Source: Eublepharis macularius
Lineage: Eukaryota > Chordata > Lepidosauria > Squamata > Eublepharidae
Direction of reading: 5' to 3'
NCBI RefSeq assembly: GCF_028583425.1
Contig: NC_072797.1
Span: forward strand, 21,176,001-21,240,000
Length of the DNA stretch: 64,000 nucleotides
Numbering within the stretch: position 1 is the first letter of the stretch; every line of letters starts with the position of its first letter. The position numbers and the translations under genes were made by a program. The notes beneath the pieces are model-generated. The model was given only the letters and a program-made list of their open reading frames with translations. It was not told where the DNA came from and did not search any database. This document shows, one piece after another, positions 22,050 to 32,178 of this stretch.

Positions 22050-24030
22050 CACCCACCTCAAGCTACTTGGGAAAGGGGGGAATCGGCTACTCCTTGCCCC
22101 CTCCTCAGCTGCCATTGCAGGCTCCGACCTCTAGGAGGCGCTCTGCGTCGCTGTCCAGCCCGGCCGCAGCACGCGGGAGAGAAACTTTTCCCTGGGTGGA
22201 GGGGGCAGCCGAAGGCCGGCGTCGGCAGGACAGCAGGCCGGGCAGCCCCACCTCTTGCCACCCTCATCCTGACAAGTTTTAGCAGCTGAAGCTCGCTCGG
22301 GAGCGGCTTCTTCGACCTTCCACGCCCAGCCTGTTGCCCTCCTCCCCTGCTGGGTTGCAAAGATGCGCACCAGACCGGGAGGAGCCGCCTCTGCCGGGCC
22401 GGGAGGGGTGGAGGTCCGAGACCCTTCTGGCTCGAGAGGGGCGTGTGCAGAAGCAGCCCTTTTTGCCACCTTTCCACCGGGGGAAGGGGAGGACACAGGA
22501 TCCCCCCTTCCACCGGCACCGAGTTTGTCCAAGGTCCGATTTGCGATCCCGAAGCGGCTGGGTTCCGAAGCAGTTTCCGAACCTTCGCTTTCCCCCGCCC
22601 CACTAAAGGGCCTTGCAATACGACCTTGGGAAAGCTCCTTTATTAACACGACCCCCAAAGCCCTCCAGCCCACAGCTACACTCAGGGGGGCCGCTTTGAT
22701 CTCCCGGCTGGGTCAAGATCAAAGCTTGGGTCTTCTTTTAAAGAAGGGAGATGAGCGTCCCGTTCCCATTAGGGAGGAGACACAACAACTTCACAACTTT
22801 CTGAGACAGGCGGGGGCGCGCGCACACATGGCAACAAGAGGGAGCAGCACATTCCAATCCGAGCTGAGGCTCAGCTTCTCTTTTCCTCTCTGAGTCAGCC
22901 TTTACCAACCCCCCCCCCCCGGGAGGGGGTCTCAGCCTGGGGAACTGCCTGCCTCTTGATTCCACCGGCGGACCGGGTTTGCGTGGCTGCCTCCCCCCTT
23001 CCCCCCAATGCAAGCAGCCCCGCCTCTCACCTTGCAGTCCCGAAGCAACCAGAGATCCCCGCCGTTCAAAGACAGCATTGGCTGGGGTCAAACCCCACCG
23101 CTCCCGCTACTGTTCTCAATTTAGCTCCAGCGTTTGCATCCATTGGGAGAAAGCCGTCCAAACTACCCGCCCTTCCTCTTCTCCGATAGGCTAAAGGAAT
23201 GGAAGGAAAGCTCTGATTGGCAGAGTGCGGTTCGCTTTCTCGCCTCCGCTTTTTGGTAAAGAGATGGAAAATCCTGCGCTTCCCTTCTCCCCTTTGCCTC
23301 CAGCGTTCATTCAAGCGGGTGGCCCCGCCTCCTTATTTGCATGCAAGTGTCCTTTTAAGGCGCGAGGGGAGGGGAGTTCCCAGTGTCGGGGCGGGGAACC
23401 CTCTTGGAATGACATAACGGGGCGGGGATTCCCCCTCCGTCAGGCTGCGGTGAATGTATGAATGAGCGGCGAGTGGAAGGACGACTTTGATTCGGACAAA
23501 TCGCCGCAACGAGTGGAGGCGTGGGGGGGGGGGGGAGATAATAAAACCAAGCAACAAAAATAAGCAAATCAGGTTTCCCCCTCCGTTTTTGCAGATGGAG
23601 GTTTGTAGGGGCAATTTGGGGGAAGCCCCATTTGGCAGCCGCCGCAAGAAAGCGACAAGAAACTGGATTGTTGGTTGCTTTGGTTCCTTTTTAATTGCAT
23701 CTTACAAGCTCGCCGGGAGCCAGCTGCGAAGGGCATCCGGCTTTCGTTCCGCCGCTTCGAGGCAAGGGGAAATAGAAGGCACTCACCTCATTGGGAAAGA
23801 TTGCGACATCGTCACTCCGGCCTTATTCAATCCCGCAGCGCGCCCCTCGGGAATTGCCGGGCAGCTGCAAGCGCTGGGAGTGCACCAGAGCCTCCTTTTG
23901 GGCCTGTGCCATCATCCCGGGGCTTCTGGGCGCCTTGATCCGTCCCTCCTCCCTGCTCGGCTGGCCGCCAAGAAGGCTCAGGATAGACTGGAAACAGAGA
24001 GCCTCCAACTTGGTCAAAGTCGCCCGGCGT
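22050..24030. promoter_or_regulatory. CpG-island promoter, orientation uncertain
   Basis: This about 2-kb block is strikingly GC- and CpG-rich compared with its AT-rich surroundings. Around 23100-23480 it has promoter-type elements: CCATTGGG (23136), TGATTGGC (23213), GCCCCGCCTCC (23322), octamer ATTTGCAT (23335-23342), AAGGCGCGAG (about 23356), and two GGGGCGGGG boxes (about 23388 and 23418). The best splice donors are on the minus strand: CTGCAAG/GTGAGAG (exon end 23031) and CCAATGAG/GTGAGT (exon end 23787). No coding exon of a known family is visible; 180-codon frames here are typical of stop-poor GC-rich DNA. A noncoding RNA or an alternative first exon is possible. Confidence 0.6.
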
Positions 24031-24161
24031 AATTTAAGCAAGAAGCAACAAGCAATTCAAGCAATAAGGCGAATAAACAAAAGCCCCCAAACTGACTGGA
24101 GAGAGCCTGTGAAGGAGTTGGAGAGGAGCTCCTCGCTCAAGCATGAAGCTGTAGCTGTGCC

Positions 24162-24374
24162 TAGGGTTGCCAACTCTGGTTGGGAAATTCCTGGAGATTT
24201 GAGGAATGCAGCCTGGGGCGGGTGGGTTTGGGGAGGAGGGGCTCAGCAGGGTATAATGCAACAGAGTCCACCCTCCAAAGCTACTGTTTTCTCCAGGGAA
24301 GGCTGGTCTCAGTTGTCTGGGGATCAGTTGTAATTCCAGAGGTTTCCAGGTCCCACCTAGAGGTTGGCAACACT
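24162..24374 (-). mobile_element. hAT-type MITE, TAGGGTTGCCAG family, minus orientation
   Basis: Ends are TAGGGTTGCCAAC and GTTGGCAACACT. The interior is the reverse of the copies at 7887 and 14205, with TTTTCTCCAGGGAAGGCTGG and GATCAGTTGTAATTCC. No clear target duplication remains. Confidence 0.75.
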
Positions 24375-24698
24375 CCTCCGATCTGAACCTGCCTAACCAT
24401 GAAACAACATGAAGTATCTGCTTAGGCAGTAGATTTGTGTGGGGTATCCTTCTCCTGTCACCAGTTTCCATCCAATGTGTCATTAAAAATCAGTCTGGTT
24501 CAGTGCAGAAGACCTCATTTTTACTTTTTGCTTCAGGTGTGGAACTATCCAGATAATAATTTAAGCTCCAAGGCTGTGGTGAATTTTTGTATGCTTACTT
24601 GCCGAACAGCTAGTCCTGTAATCCCTAATGTGGTCATACTGGTGTGTCCTGATGCCCAATTGCTTCTTCCTCAAAGCAAAGAGCCAATTCTGGTTTAG
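24375..24698. other. Unannotated flank of the CpG island
   Basis: No gene or repeat was recognised between the MITE and the next Penelope-like fragment. Confidence 0.4.
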
Positions 24699-24840
24699 TT
24701 TCAAGTAGGTAGCCATGTTGGTCTGTGGTAGAACAGCAGGATTTGAGTCCTGTGGCACTTTAGAGATGAACAAATCTCCATTTTTTGGACTCTTGAAAGC
24801 GTATAGCCTGAAAATCTTGCTAGTCTCTAAGGTGCCGACA
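24699..24840. repeat. Penelope-like repeat fragment
   Basis: AGGTAGCCATGTTGGTCTGT, then GATTTGAGTCCTGTGGCACT, and later GTCTCTAAGGTGCC mark this family. The hammerhead-like boxes are mostly lost; TTGAAAGCGTATAGCC remains. Confidence 0.55.
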
Positions 24841-24873
24841 CAAATTCTGCAATTCCGGCTTACTTCATTGAAG

Positions 24874-25060
24874 CAGGGGCAAATCTACACGCCCTTGGCA
24901 TGTCCTGGCGTTGCGCTAAATGTTTGCTAAACCCCCGGAAGTATAGCATCCTTCTAGCGCAAGTTCAGAAATTGTACTAGAAAGACGCTATACTTCCAGG
25001 TGTTTAGCGAACATTTAGCGCAACGCAGGGACGCTCTGAGGGCGTGTGGATTTGCCCCAG
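24874..25060. mobile_element. Palindromic MITE, GGGGCAAATC termini
   Basis: Left end CAGGGGCAAATCTACACGCC and right end GGCGTGTGGATTTGCCCCAG are inverted repeats, and the complementarity continues inward (GCGTTGCGCTAAATGTTTGC against GCGAACATTTAGCGCAACGC). The whole 187 bp folds as one hairpin. Copies of this family elsewhere in the window were not noticed. Target duplication is unclear. Confidence 0.75.
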
Positions 25061-25204
25061 GAGGCGCTTCAGAAAAGCTCAGAAAGCATCACCTTTGAGT
25101 CTGCAGGAAGTGCCCATTCAGAAACAAATGCCTTTTCTATCTGAGGAGAATGCTTGGCTTGGAACCTTCCAGTCTTTTATGACTGGCCCCGGCTCACAGA
25201 GTGG

Positions 25205-25690
25205 CAGCCATTTTATTTATTTATTTAATTCAATTTATATTCCGCCCTCCCCACATCAGCAGGCTCTGGGTGGATTACAATTGGTAATAATTTAAAATAC
25301 ATGTAACTTTAAAACTAATAAAACCACATAAATATTTAAAACACACAGCAGCAGACTTCTCAAATCACCACCCCCCCAACCATCTCCAAAGTATTTAACA
25401 GGCTGGGTGGGGGGGGTATGTTTTCCTCTAGTCAGCTGGTGGGGAGGCCCAACCAGCGTCAACCATATGCCTGGCAGAACAGCTCCGTCTTGCAGGCCCG
25501 GTGGAAAGAGAACAAATCTGCCCAGGCCCTAGTCTCTTTAGACAGAGCGCTCCACCAGGTTGGAGCCAGGACCGAAAAGGCCCTGGCCCTGGTCGACGCT
25601 AGGTGGGCCTCCCTGGGGCCAGGGACCATTAACAGCTGTTTGTCGCTGGATTGAAGCATCATCGGGGGCTCATATAGGGGAAAGGGGAGG
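25205..25690 (-). mobile_element. CR1/L2-clade LINE 3' end, minus strand
   Basis: On the minus strand an open frame (25662 to 25459) keeps the reverse-transcriptase C-terminal signature WWSALSKETRAWADLFSFHR, comparable to the LWNSLP region of CR1-type ORF2. It is followed by a 3' UTR with AGAGCCTGCTGATGTGGGG and a TAAATAAATAAA tail (plus-strand 25212-25228). The rest of the element is absent, a usual 5'-truncated LINE insertion. Confidence 0.8.
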
Positions 25691-26170
25691 AGGCTTAAAG
25701 AGAGAAAAACTAATCACAAAGAGCTAAAACCCACACCCTGAAGTGGTAGATATGCTTGAAGCGATTATGTTTGAAGTGATTTGATTATATTGAATTTAAT
25801 TGTATACAAATGGTTTAGAAGTGCTTCGTGCTTGCCCGGCATCAGTTGGAACTCTGGAAGTAGAAACACATTAAGTAATTGGGTAGAAATAGGAAGGGGG
25901 GTTGATGAATCACAGGGGAAGGGAGATGGGGACATTTCCCTTTCCCTCATTGCACCCAACTATTGATTTGAAAGTCATTCCTATACTGCCTGATGCTCAG
26001 TCGAAAGGCAGCCAAGCCATTGCACACAAATAATACACACCAATTTGCACATTTAAATAATAATGGGAAAAAATCACTAACATTAACCCCAAACCTGAGC
26101 AGTCTTTCTTTCCTTTTTGGAAGCAGGAATCCTTGGTGAAATTTGGGGTGTGCACAGCCATGATTCACAT
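25691..26170. other. Unannotated intergenic DNA
   Basis: Nothing recognised. Confidence 0.4.
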
Positions 26171-26178
26171 CCTGTGAC

Positions 26179-26380
26179 CAGAGCTTTTTTCCAGGGGGAA
26201 CACGGGGGAACGGAGTTCCAGAACCTCTTGAAAATGGTCACACGGCCCAGCGGCATGGAGGGCAATCTAAACTCCCCTCTGTCCGGAGATCAGGGGGCGG
26301 GGCCACCAGCCATGTGACCATTTTCTCTGAAGGCAACCCACTGAGTTCCACCACCTCTTTTCCCAGAAAAAAAAGCCCTG
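26179..26380. mobile_element. hAT-type MITE, CAGGGCTTTTTT family, perfect target duplication
   Basis: Starts CAGAGCTTTTTTCCAGG and ends AAAAAAAAGCCCTG, with CCTGTGAC repeated exactly at 26171-26178 and 26381-26388. It is a 202-bp foldback holding both a CGGAGTTCCAGAACCTCTTG arm and a GTTCCACCACCTCTTTTCCC arm. The 8-bp duplication identifies hAT-type transposition for this family. Confidence 0.9.
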
Positions 26381-26773
26381 CCTGTGACCATAATTCTCCT
26401 CTGCCCAAAACTTTTAAGCTGTTGGGTTGGGGGTCGACCTTTGCAGCTAAAAAGATCTCCAGGAGATTAATTAGGAAGCAGTTCTCCTATACTAATTCAT
26501 CATTCTAAAAAGATTGTTTAAGCTGTCAAAGGCACCCTCTCTCCCCACCCTCTGCAGTTTAAAAGGTTGTGGAAGGGGGCAGAAATTGAGGGGCAGTGGA
26601 TGAAACTCTATGATGCACATCCCTTGCCCCCAGTTTCTTTTCACCCCCTTCAGGTTGTAAATTGAAGGGGAAAGAACAGAAAGCCCCCTTAAGTGTAATG
26701 GCCCTTTATGTATACCAGGGTTGGCCAGTTTAGATATAGTGTGGACAGTATTGCCTCCACCATTTCCTTATAT

Positions 26774-27000
26774 GAGAGCCATTGTGGTGTAGTGGTTAGA
26801 GTGTCAGATTTGGATCTGAAAGACCCAGGTTCGAATCTCTCACCATGGAAGCTTGCTGGGTGACTTTGGGCCAGTCACACACACCCAGCCTAACCTATTT
26901 CACAAAATTGTGAGGATAAAATCGGGGAGCAGAGAGCAGTGTTATAAGCTGCTTTGGATGCCATTTGGGAAGAAAAAGTGAGGTATAAGTATCTGAATTA
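26774..27000 (+). repeat. Sauria-type SINE, plus strand
   Basis: Head GAGAGCCATTGTGGTGTAGT, B box GGTTCGAATCTC, body CATGGAAGCTTGCTGGGTGA, and a 3' end with GTGAGGTATAAGTATCTGAA. Nearly complete. Confidence 0.85.
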
Positions 27001-27014
27001 ATCAAATATATCGA

Positions 27015-27231
27015 ACAACAACATTTAATTTATATACTGCTCTTCAGGACAACTTAATGCCCACTCAGAGCAGTTTACAAAGTGTGTTGTTATTATCCTC
27101 ACAACCTGTGGGGTGGGTGGAGCTAAGCTGTGACTGACCCAAGGTCACCCAGCCTGCTTCAAGCGGAGGAGTGGGGAATCAAACCTAGCTCTCCAGATTA
27201 GAGTCCTGCTGCTCTTAATCCACAAGTCAAA
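27015..27231 (-). repeat. Sauria-type SINE, long subfamily, minus strand
   Basis: On the minus strand it runs from the tRNA-like head (GTGGATTAAGAGCAGCAGG) through AGGTTTGATTCCCC and ends in a GTTGTTG tail. It sits 15 bp from the plus-strand SINE at 26774, giving a head-out inverted pair of related SINEs. Confidence 0.8.
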
Positions 27232-28370
27232 AGGCTAGAACACTGTTGTTTTTTCAATGAAAGCTGAAGGGGTGTGGAATATCAGACTTTTCCGCATCTA
27301 TTTGGCATGAAATAGCAAAACAGCAAAGTGTTTCCCGTGACTAGCAATGCACACTGGTCCCAGATAGAAGAATTTGCACATTTATTTTAAACTTAACTTC
27401 TTTCGCCTGCTTGAAAACTATAATGCTCCTCTGAACACAGAGGTTCTCCAGATGGATCAGTGAAGCTCCCTGCACCAGAATCACTTGAAAGAGAGAAATG
27501 GAGCAAGTGCAAATATACTGGCCCCTGTATAGCAGCATACAAGAAATCATGGGAAATAAGACACCCCTGGTCTCATCAGAATGAGAATACTATTATAACA
27601 AGGCAAATTTGACATCTTAAAGCACCATTGTGTTTTTCAGCGCCATGTAAGCCCAACATTTAAAAAAGAATTGTTCTTTCATCAATGATGCTAATGATGA
27701 CAGCCACAATGGACTCCTTTGCTAGGTCTGTGAATCGTAATAAAGGGTTCTACTCTATGTCTAACAAAGTGTTGGCAGAAAATTGTACTTGCTTAATTAT
27801 GGTAGTTCCCTCCATTGACATCAATGGAACCCAATTTGGCTGTGGATTATAGAATTAAAAGGTGCTGTAGCTTCAGTCTATTGCATTCTTCCTGTGGTAT
27901 TTTAAAAGTTGGTACTTTTCATCCGTTGATTTCTGCATAAAGAGAGCATGACACATATTCTAATGCAACACAGGCTTGTTGTCTGGAAAGTTCAATCTCA
28001 CTCACGTGATTTGGTTAGGACAAGCAAAGAGATACTCCCTTCTCAGTTCATGTACAGTCCAAGAGATAGTGCTGGAACAGGTGGACTCTCTAATGGCTAG
28101 TTCTAACTAAAACCAAGTTTTAGTAGAAGGTTTCTGAAACTGCACCAATTGGTAGGATGGTGGTTAAAGGGACAGTTGACGAACTGGGGCTGTGTCCATA
28201 CAGGGAAGAGTTTCAGTTTTGCATTCACTGCTTCTATGAATGCAGAGATACTTGCATTGACAATGGAACATTCATTCAAGATGATTTTTAAAAAAACGTT
28301 TTTCTCCATCACTTGACATTTTCCCTGGATTTTTTCCCTTATTTAAAAATTAGTGTTATAGCACTATAGC
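27232..28370. other. Unannotated intergenic DNA
   Basis: No recognised gene or repeat was seen. Confidence 0.4.
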
Positions 28371-28527
28371 AGCAAGTGGGTAGCCATGTTCGTCTGTAGT
28401 AGAACAGCGACCAACCTTAAAGATCAACAAGATTTGCAGGGTATAAGATCTTGAGATTCAAGCTCCATTGGTATCTGACAAAAACCTCTATAGTCGTAAA
28501 GGTGCTACTGGACTCAAGAATTGTGGC
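28371..28527. repeat. Penelope-like repeat, short inverted form
   Basis: GTGGGTAGCCATGTTCGTCT leads into one arm and GTAAAGGTGCTACTGGACTC ends the other. CTGACAA at 28473-28479 is a mutated box 1. Diverged. Confidence 0.55.
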
Positions 28528-28882
28528 ACTATAGCAATTACTGATTTTTGTCAAAAAGACACAGCAGGGAAAATAGGAGCCATGAAAGGATGACGAGGAC
28601 CACAGGAAAGTGGTGCTGATATGGGAGCAACTGTGCATTGTCCCATCTGGATGGCATGCTTATGTGCCCGGACTGCATTCTTTCTGAAAAGATCCAAGTA
28701 AAGTAGGTTTGAGAAAGAGCTTACCTAGGACGGGAAAAACATTGAAAGTGGACAATCAGGGGATGTGTGGATATTGTGTGTCTATTCCAAGAACATCGAG
28801 TTTGAAAGCAAAAGTGGAGAGAAACGTTCCCGCAGAAGCAGGCTTTGAGGTTGGTCAGAAAAAGGAGCGTGACTTTTGAAGC

Positions 28883-28985
28883 TGGCTCAAAGCAAGCAGG
28901 CTCAGGGCAAGGTACAATGTTGATTAAAGTACAACATAAAAACAATAAACACAGCACAAAACCAGCAATCAATAAAATCATTCCA
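28883..28985 (-). repeat. CR1/L2-clade LINE 3' UTR fragment
   Basis: AAGCAAGCAGGCTCAGGGCA followed by AAAGTACAACATAAAAACAA matches the 3' UTR block at 55268-55435, minus strand. Confidence 0.5.
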
Positions 28986-29249
28986 AGATGGGCAGTCCTG
29001 CACTCCTGCCCGTCAGCATACAAAAAAGGGAGGTGGTAGTGGACATATAGATTACTGTACCCCTTTTCGGGGCAGCCAGCAGTGTAGATTGGGTGGAAAG
29101 ACAAGGAAGTGCTAGATAGCTCAGTTTATACTGGGGTAGGCAATTCACACCATGTGTATAGGACCACTGAGAAAAGAACTTCACAGTAAGTGAACAAACT
29201 TTCCATTTTCAGATTTCTGCAATCCATTGCATTGTTTATTAGATGTACC

Positions 29250-29335
29250 ATCCTGTTAGCTCTATTGACTTACATTGTGTAATCCACCTTAAGTCTCAGT
29301 GAGAAAAGCAGACTATAAATAGAATTATAAATATG
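29250..29335 (+). repeat. LINE 3'-tail-like fragment
   Basis: GTGTAATCCACCTTAAGTCT then CAGTGAGAAAAGCAGACTAT is shared with 47938-48027 and looks like a LINE or SINE 3' tail. Confidence 0.5.
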
Positions 29336-29407
29336 TACCAAACAGTGCCACGCCAGGCTCAGCTGCACAGCCCAAGAAATCAAGGGGCTAATAGCCTTCA
29401 GGGCCTA

Positions 29408-29967
29408 GCAGCGCAGCTAGGATCAACTTTGCCAGCTTCCAGGCGGTGGCTGGAGATCTCCTGCAATTAAAACCCGACTCCAGACAACAGAGAACAGTTC
29501 CCCTGGAGAAAATGGCTGCTTTGAAGAGTGGACTCTATGGCATTAATTAGGGCTGCCAGGTCCCCCACCCCCACTCTCTGCCCTCTGCCACCACACCTGG
29601 CCGGCAGGAAGGAAAGGTAGGGGAACAGGCCTCCCAGGTGCATTTCCGATGCAGAGCAATGATGTCATGATGACATCACTTCCAGGAGTGATGTCATCGT
29701 GCAGGGCATGGGAGCACTCCCGTGATTTGCACTGGGACGATTTAGACCCTAAACGGGCTCTGCACAATGACATCACTCCAAGAAGTGATGTCATAATGCT
29801 GCACCAGGAGCGCTTGTGCACTTTGCATGTGTGCAGAGACAAGAAAGGTGAGTACCGGGTCCCACCTCCTGCCAGGATGGTAAGGAGACCTGGCAGCCCT
29901 CCCCAATTTCTGCCCTTTCCAGGCTCCACCCCCTAACTCCAGCAATTTCCCAAGGGAAAGCTGCAAC
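29408..29967. mobile_element. hAT MITE (TAGGGTTGCCAG family) split by another MITE
   Basis: The outer element starts near ACTTTGCCAGCTTCCAGG and keeps GTGGCTGGAGATCTCC and CCCCTGGAGAAAATGGCTGC. After the inner insertion it resumes with TGCCCTTTCCAGGCTCCACC and ends GCAACCC. A stretch around the insertion point is missing compared with full copies. Confidence 0.65.
29548..29900. mobile_element. Nested MITE with TAGGGCTGCCAGG ends and CRE-like repeats
   Basis: Ends TAGGGCTGCCAGGTCCCC and CCTGGCAGCCCT are inverted repeats. The interior has several TGATGTCAT and TGACATCA motifs at about 29662-29697 and 29768-29793, arranged as small palindromes. It lies within the outer MITE at 29408, so it is the younger of the two. 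No frame of interest. Confidence 0.65.
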
Positions 29968-31115
29968 CCGATGTGTGGGAAAAGTCACTGGGCAGCTGCC
30001 AGCTAGAGATGAAGCAAGATGCTGAGCCACTGGTGGGTCTCTTGCTCCAAGTACAATCCTCATTCCTCCCCCTCCCATTTTGTTTGCTGGCACACTGGCA
30101 GTTTCAAAGTAGATTATGTGGTTTTCTAGCACTCAGGCCAAAAAAAGAAGGCCAATCTCTGCTTTAGGCCTTCAGTAGCATCAAATAAGAAAGTTTCTCC
30201 TTGATTGTATCATTTCAGGCTGCATGTGGGAGTTGCATGTCTGAATGTTCCTCCATGAGGAAACACCCACATACCCACACACACAGTGGAAAACGAGCAT
30301 GCCACAGAGGCAGGTGTGCACAACCCTTTCCCCCCGGCATGCTATTAAACTCCACGAAGAGTCTTTCCCTTCAAGGCAGCATTTACAGATGTTTTTTGAA
30401 GCGATGCCGCTCAGGAAGTTTTCCTCCTTGGTTCTGTATGCTGGTATTAAGCCCAACAACAACCCAGTGGTTAGTTCTGCTCGATTACAGATTTAGGAAC
30501 CCCTACAGGCCTTTCTTTCCCAAACAAAACAGTCTTCTTTTTCTCTGGGGGAAGAGTGTGAACCTTTTTATTTAGGTTAGCAAGTTGCACTTGCCTACAA
30601 AGCAAGGGCTAAATTCGACGGTCTTTCACATGACAAGTTACACCTAGACCTCTCCAGCCACACCCACAAAGCTGTAACAGTGTGACAAAACCTACTCTTT
30701 AAAGGGATTGGGGGGAGTATATAATTCCAGTTTAATTACAGCCACACCAAGAAAGGGCTAAGGTATCTTAAGTTTTCAGCTTTGGAAAAGAGGCCCAAAG
30801 CTAACTGGTGGAAGGTGATGTTGTTGCTGTCTGTGCACTTCCAATTTAAACCGCTCCAGGCGAAGGGTAGCACCTCGATGAAAGAACTTGCTTGGCTCGT
30901 TTATGTTTCATTACTTGCAAAATGGAAAGTGTGAAAACACCCTTCCATGGTTGTGGAACTGGTGTGAGAGGAGAGGCAGGTCTGTCATTTCTTATCACTT
31001 TAAATATATTGATCTCTCGGGAGCAGGCTGGGACATTGTTTTTATTTGGGTATTTCTTCAGATCAGAAAAAGGTTTCCAAATATTTTCTGCAACTCAAGG
31101 AATTCCGTATTTGTT
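29968..31115. other. Unannotated intergenic DNA
   Basis: No recognised gene or repeat was seen; a 124-codon plus-strand frame (30201-30575) lacks any family signature. Confidence 0.4.
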
Positions 31116-31335
31116 TTAGTTATTTAATATATCTTTAGCCCACCCATCTTCCAAGGAGCTTTGATCAGTATACACAGTATACATCATTCTCCTTCCACCT
31201 CTATTTTATTTTTACAAAAAACCTGTGAGGTAGGTTAGGGCAAGAGAAACTGACTGGTCCAAGGTGACCTAGAAAGCTTCAGGGCAGAGAGTGTCCCAAA
31301 TCCTAGCCCAACTTCTTAGCCCCCTACTCTACATT
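31116..31335 (-). repeat. Diverged Sauria-type SINE, minus strand
   Basis: TTTAGCCCACCCATCTTCCA, then AACCTGTGAGGTAGGTTAGG and CCAAGGTGACCTAGAAAGCT follow the order of the SINE body in reverse. The head is decayed. Confidence 0.6.
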
Positions 31336-31394
31336 TGCTTTCTATTCGGGATTAAAAGTTTCAAAGAGAAAAGTAGTGATAGTAGATCACAATT

Positions 31395-31665
31395 GATTTA
31401 CACGTGGCTTGTGAGGAAGCACATTGTGCGAAACGGGATTTAATTTTCACGCTGGCAAACCTGTTGCCACCTCCTGCCAGGAGTTTGGAAATTCTTACAA
31501 CTCTCTGGTTGATCTTGTTTTACTGTCGTGCCTTATATTTGAATTTTGAAGAAGAGAACATTAAAACCTTATTTATCACTGCATTGCTTCACGTGGTCCT
31601 ATTCATCGCCTTGTCTCATTCTGCTTGGGACCACCCCCTCTTGGATTTGTTTTTCCCTACTCTAC
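31395..31665 (+). repeat. Penelope-like repeat with hammerhead-like core
   Basis: GTGAGGA (31411-31417, one change from CTGANGA), a GCAC/GTGC stem (31419-31422, 31426-31429), and GAAAC (31430-31434) give a second family with the hammerhead box order. Downstream blocks such as TTGGAAATTCTTACAACTCT and GCCTTGTCTCATTCTGCTTG look like a dispersed repeat, but I saw only this copy in the window. Confidence 0.5.
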
Positions 31666-32105
31666 ATTAGCTTTCTCCCAGGACAGAGATTGTTTATGCA
31701 CAGGATATCTCAAGAGATTTGGTTCCCATATCAAAACATCCTGAGCGTATGTTGAGAATTATGACCCTGTTCCAGACTCTCATGTGTTACAATGCATGTG
31801 CAGTCTGACACTGTGGTGAAGAGTAGGCCTCCCATATACCAGCCCAGGGCAGGGAATTATCTGCCTTCAGCCCTAATTTTCCGTACCTGAGAAACTGAGT
31901 AGCAGGACAAAACATTGTGACACTCTAGGAATTTCCCCCAGTCTCTGTGGTAAAGATGATAGAGACTAGGGAAGGAAAACTAGAGAACCAGCTAGAAGTA
32001 ACATCACATCCTCCCCAGACAACCCCCACCCCCAATCTCCTGGAATTTGCAGAGGCAGTGTTGGGCACTATATTGAGAAGGTATAAATGGAAGAAAGGAG
32101 AATGA
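31666..32105. other. Unannotated intergenic DNA
   Basis: No feature is supported. Confidence 0.4.
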
Positions 32106-32178
32106 TGGAAGCTGCTTTGAGTCCCCATTGAGGAGAAAGGCAGGTTATGAACGAAAAAAAAATATAAATAAATAAATG
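32106..32178 (+). repeat. Sauria-type SINE 3' end only
   Basis: AAGCTGCTTTGAGTCCCCAT then AGGAGAAAGGCAGGTTATGA and an A-rich, AAATA tail is the 3' third of the SINE, a 5'-truncated copy. Confidence 0.75.

Noticed and set aside
22058-22893. Overlapping 90-186 codon frames on both strands of the CpG island
   Set aside because: GC-rich DNA has few stop codons, so long frames arise by chance. They overlap each other on both strands and show Pro/Arg/Gly-rich composition without domains.
23487-24333. Two plus-strand frames of about 180 codons in and beside the CpG island
   Set aside because: No recognisable domain, one reads into a MITE at 24162, and there is no good plus-strand donor.
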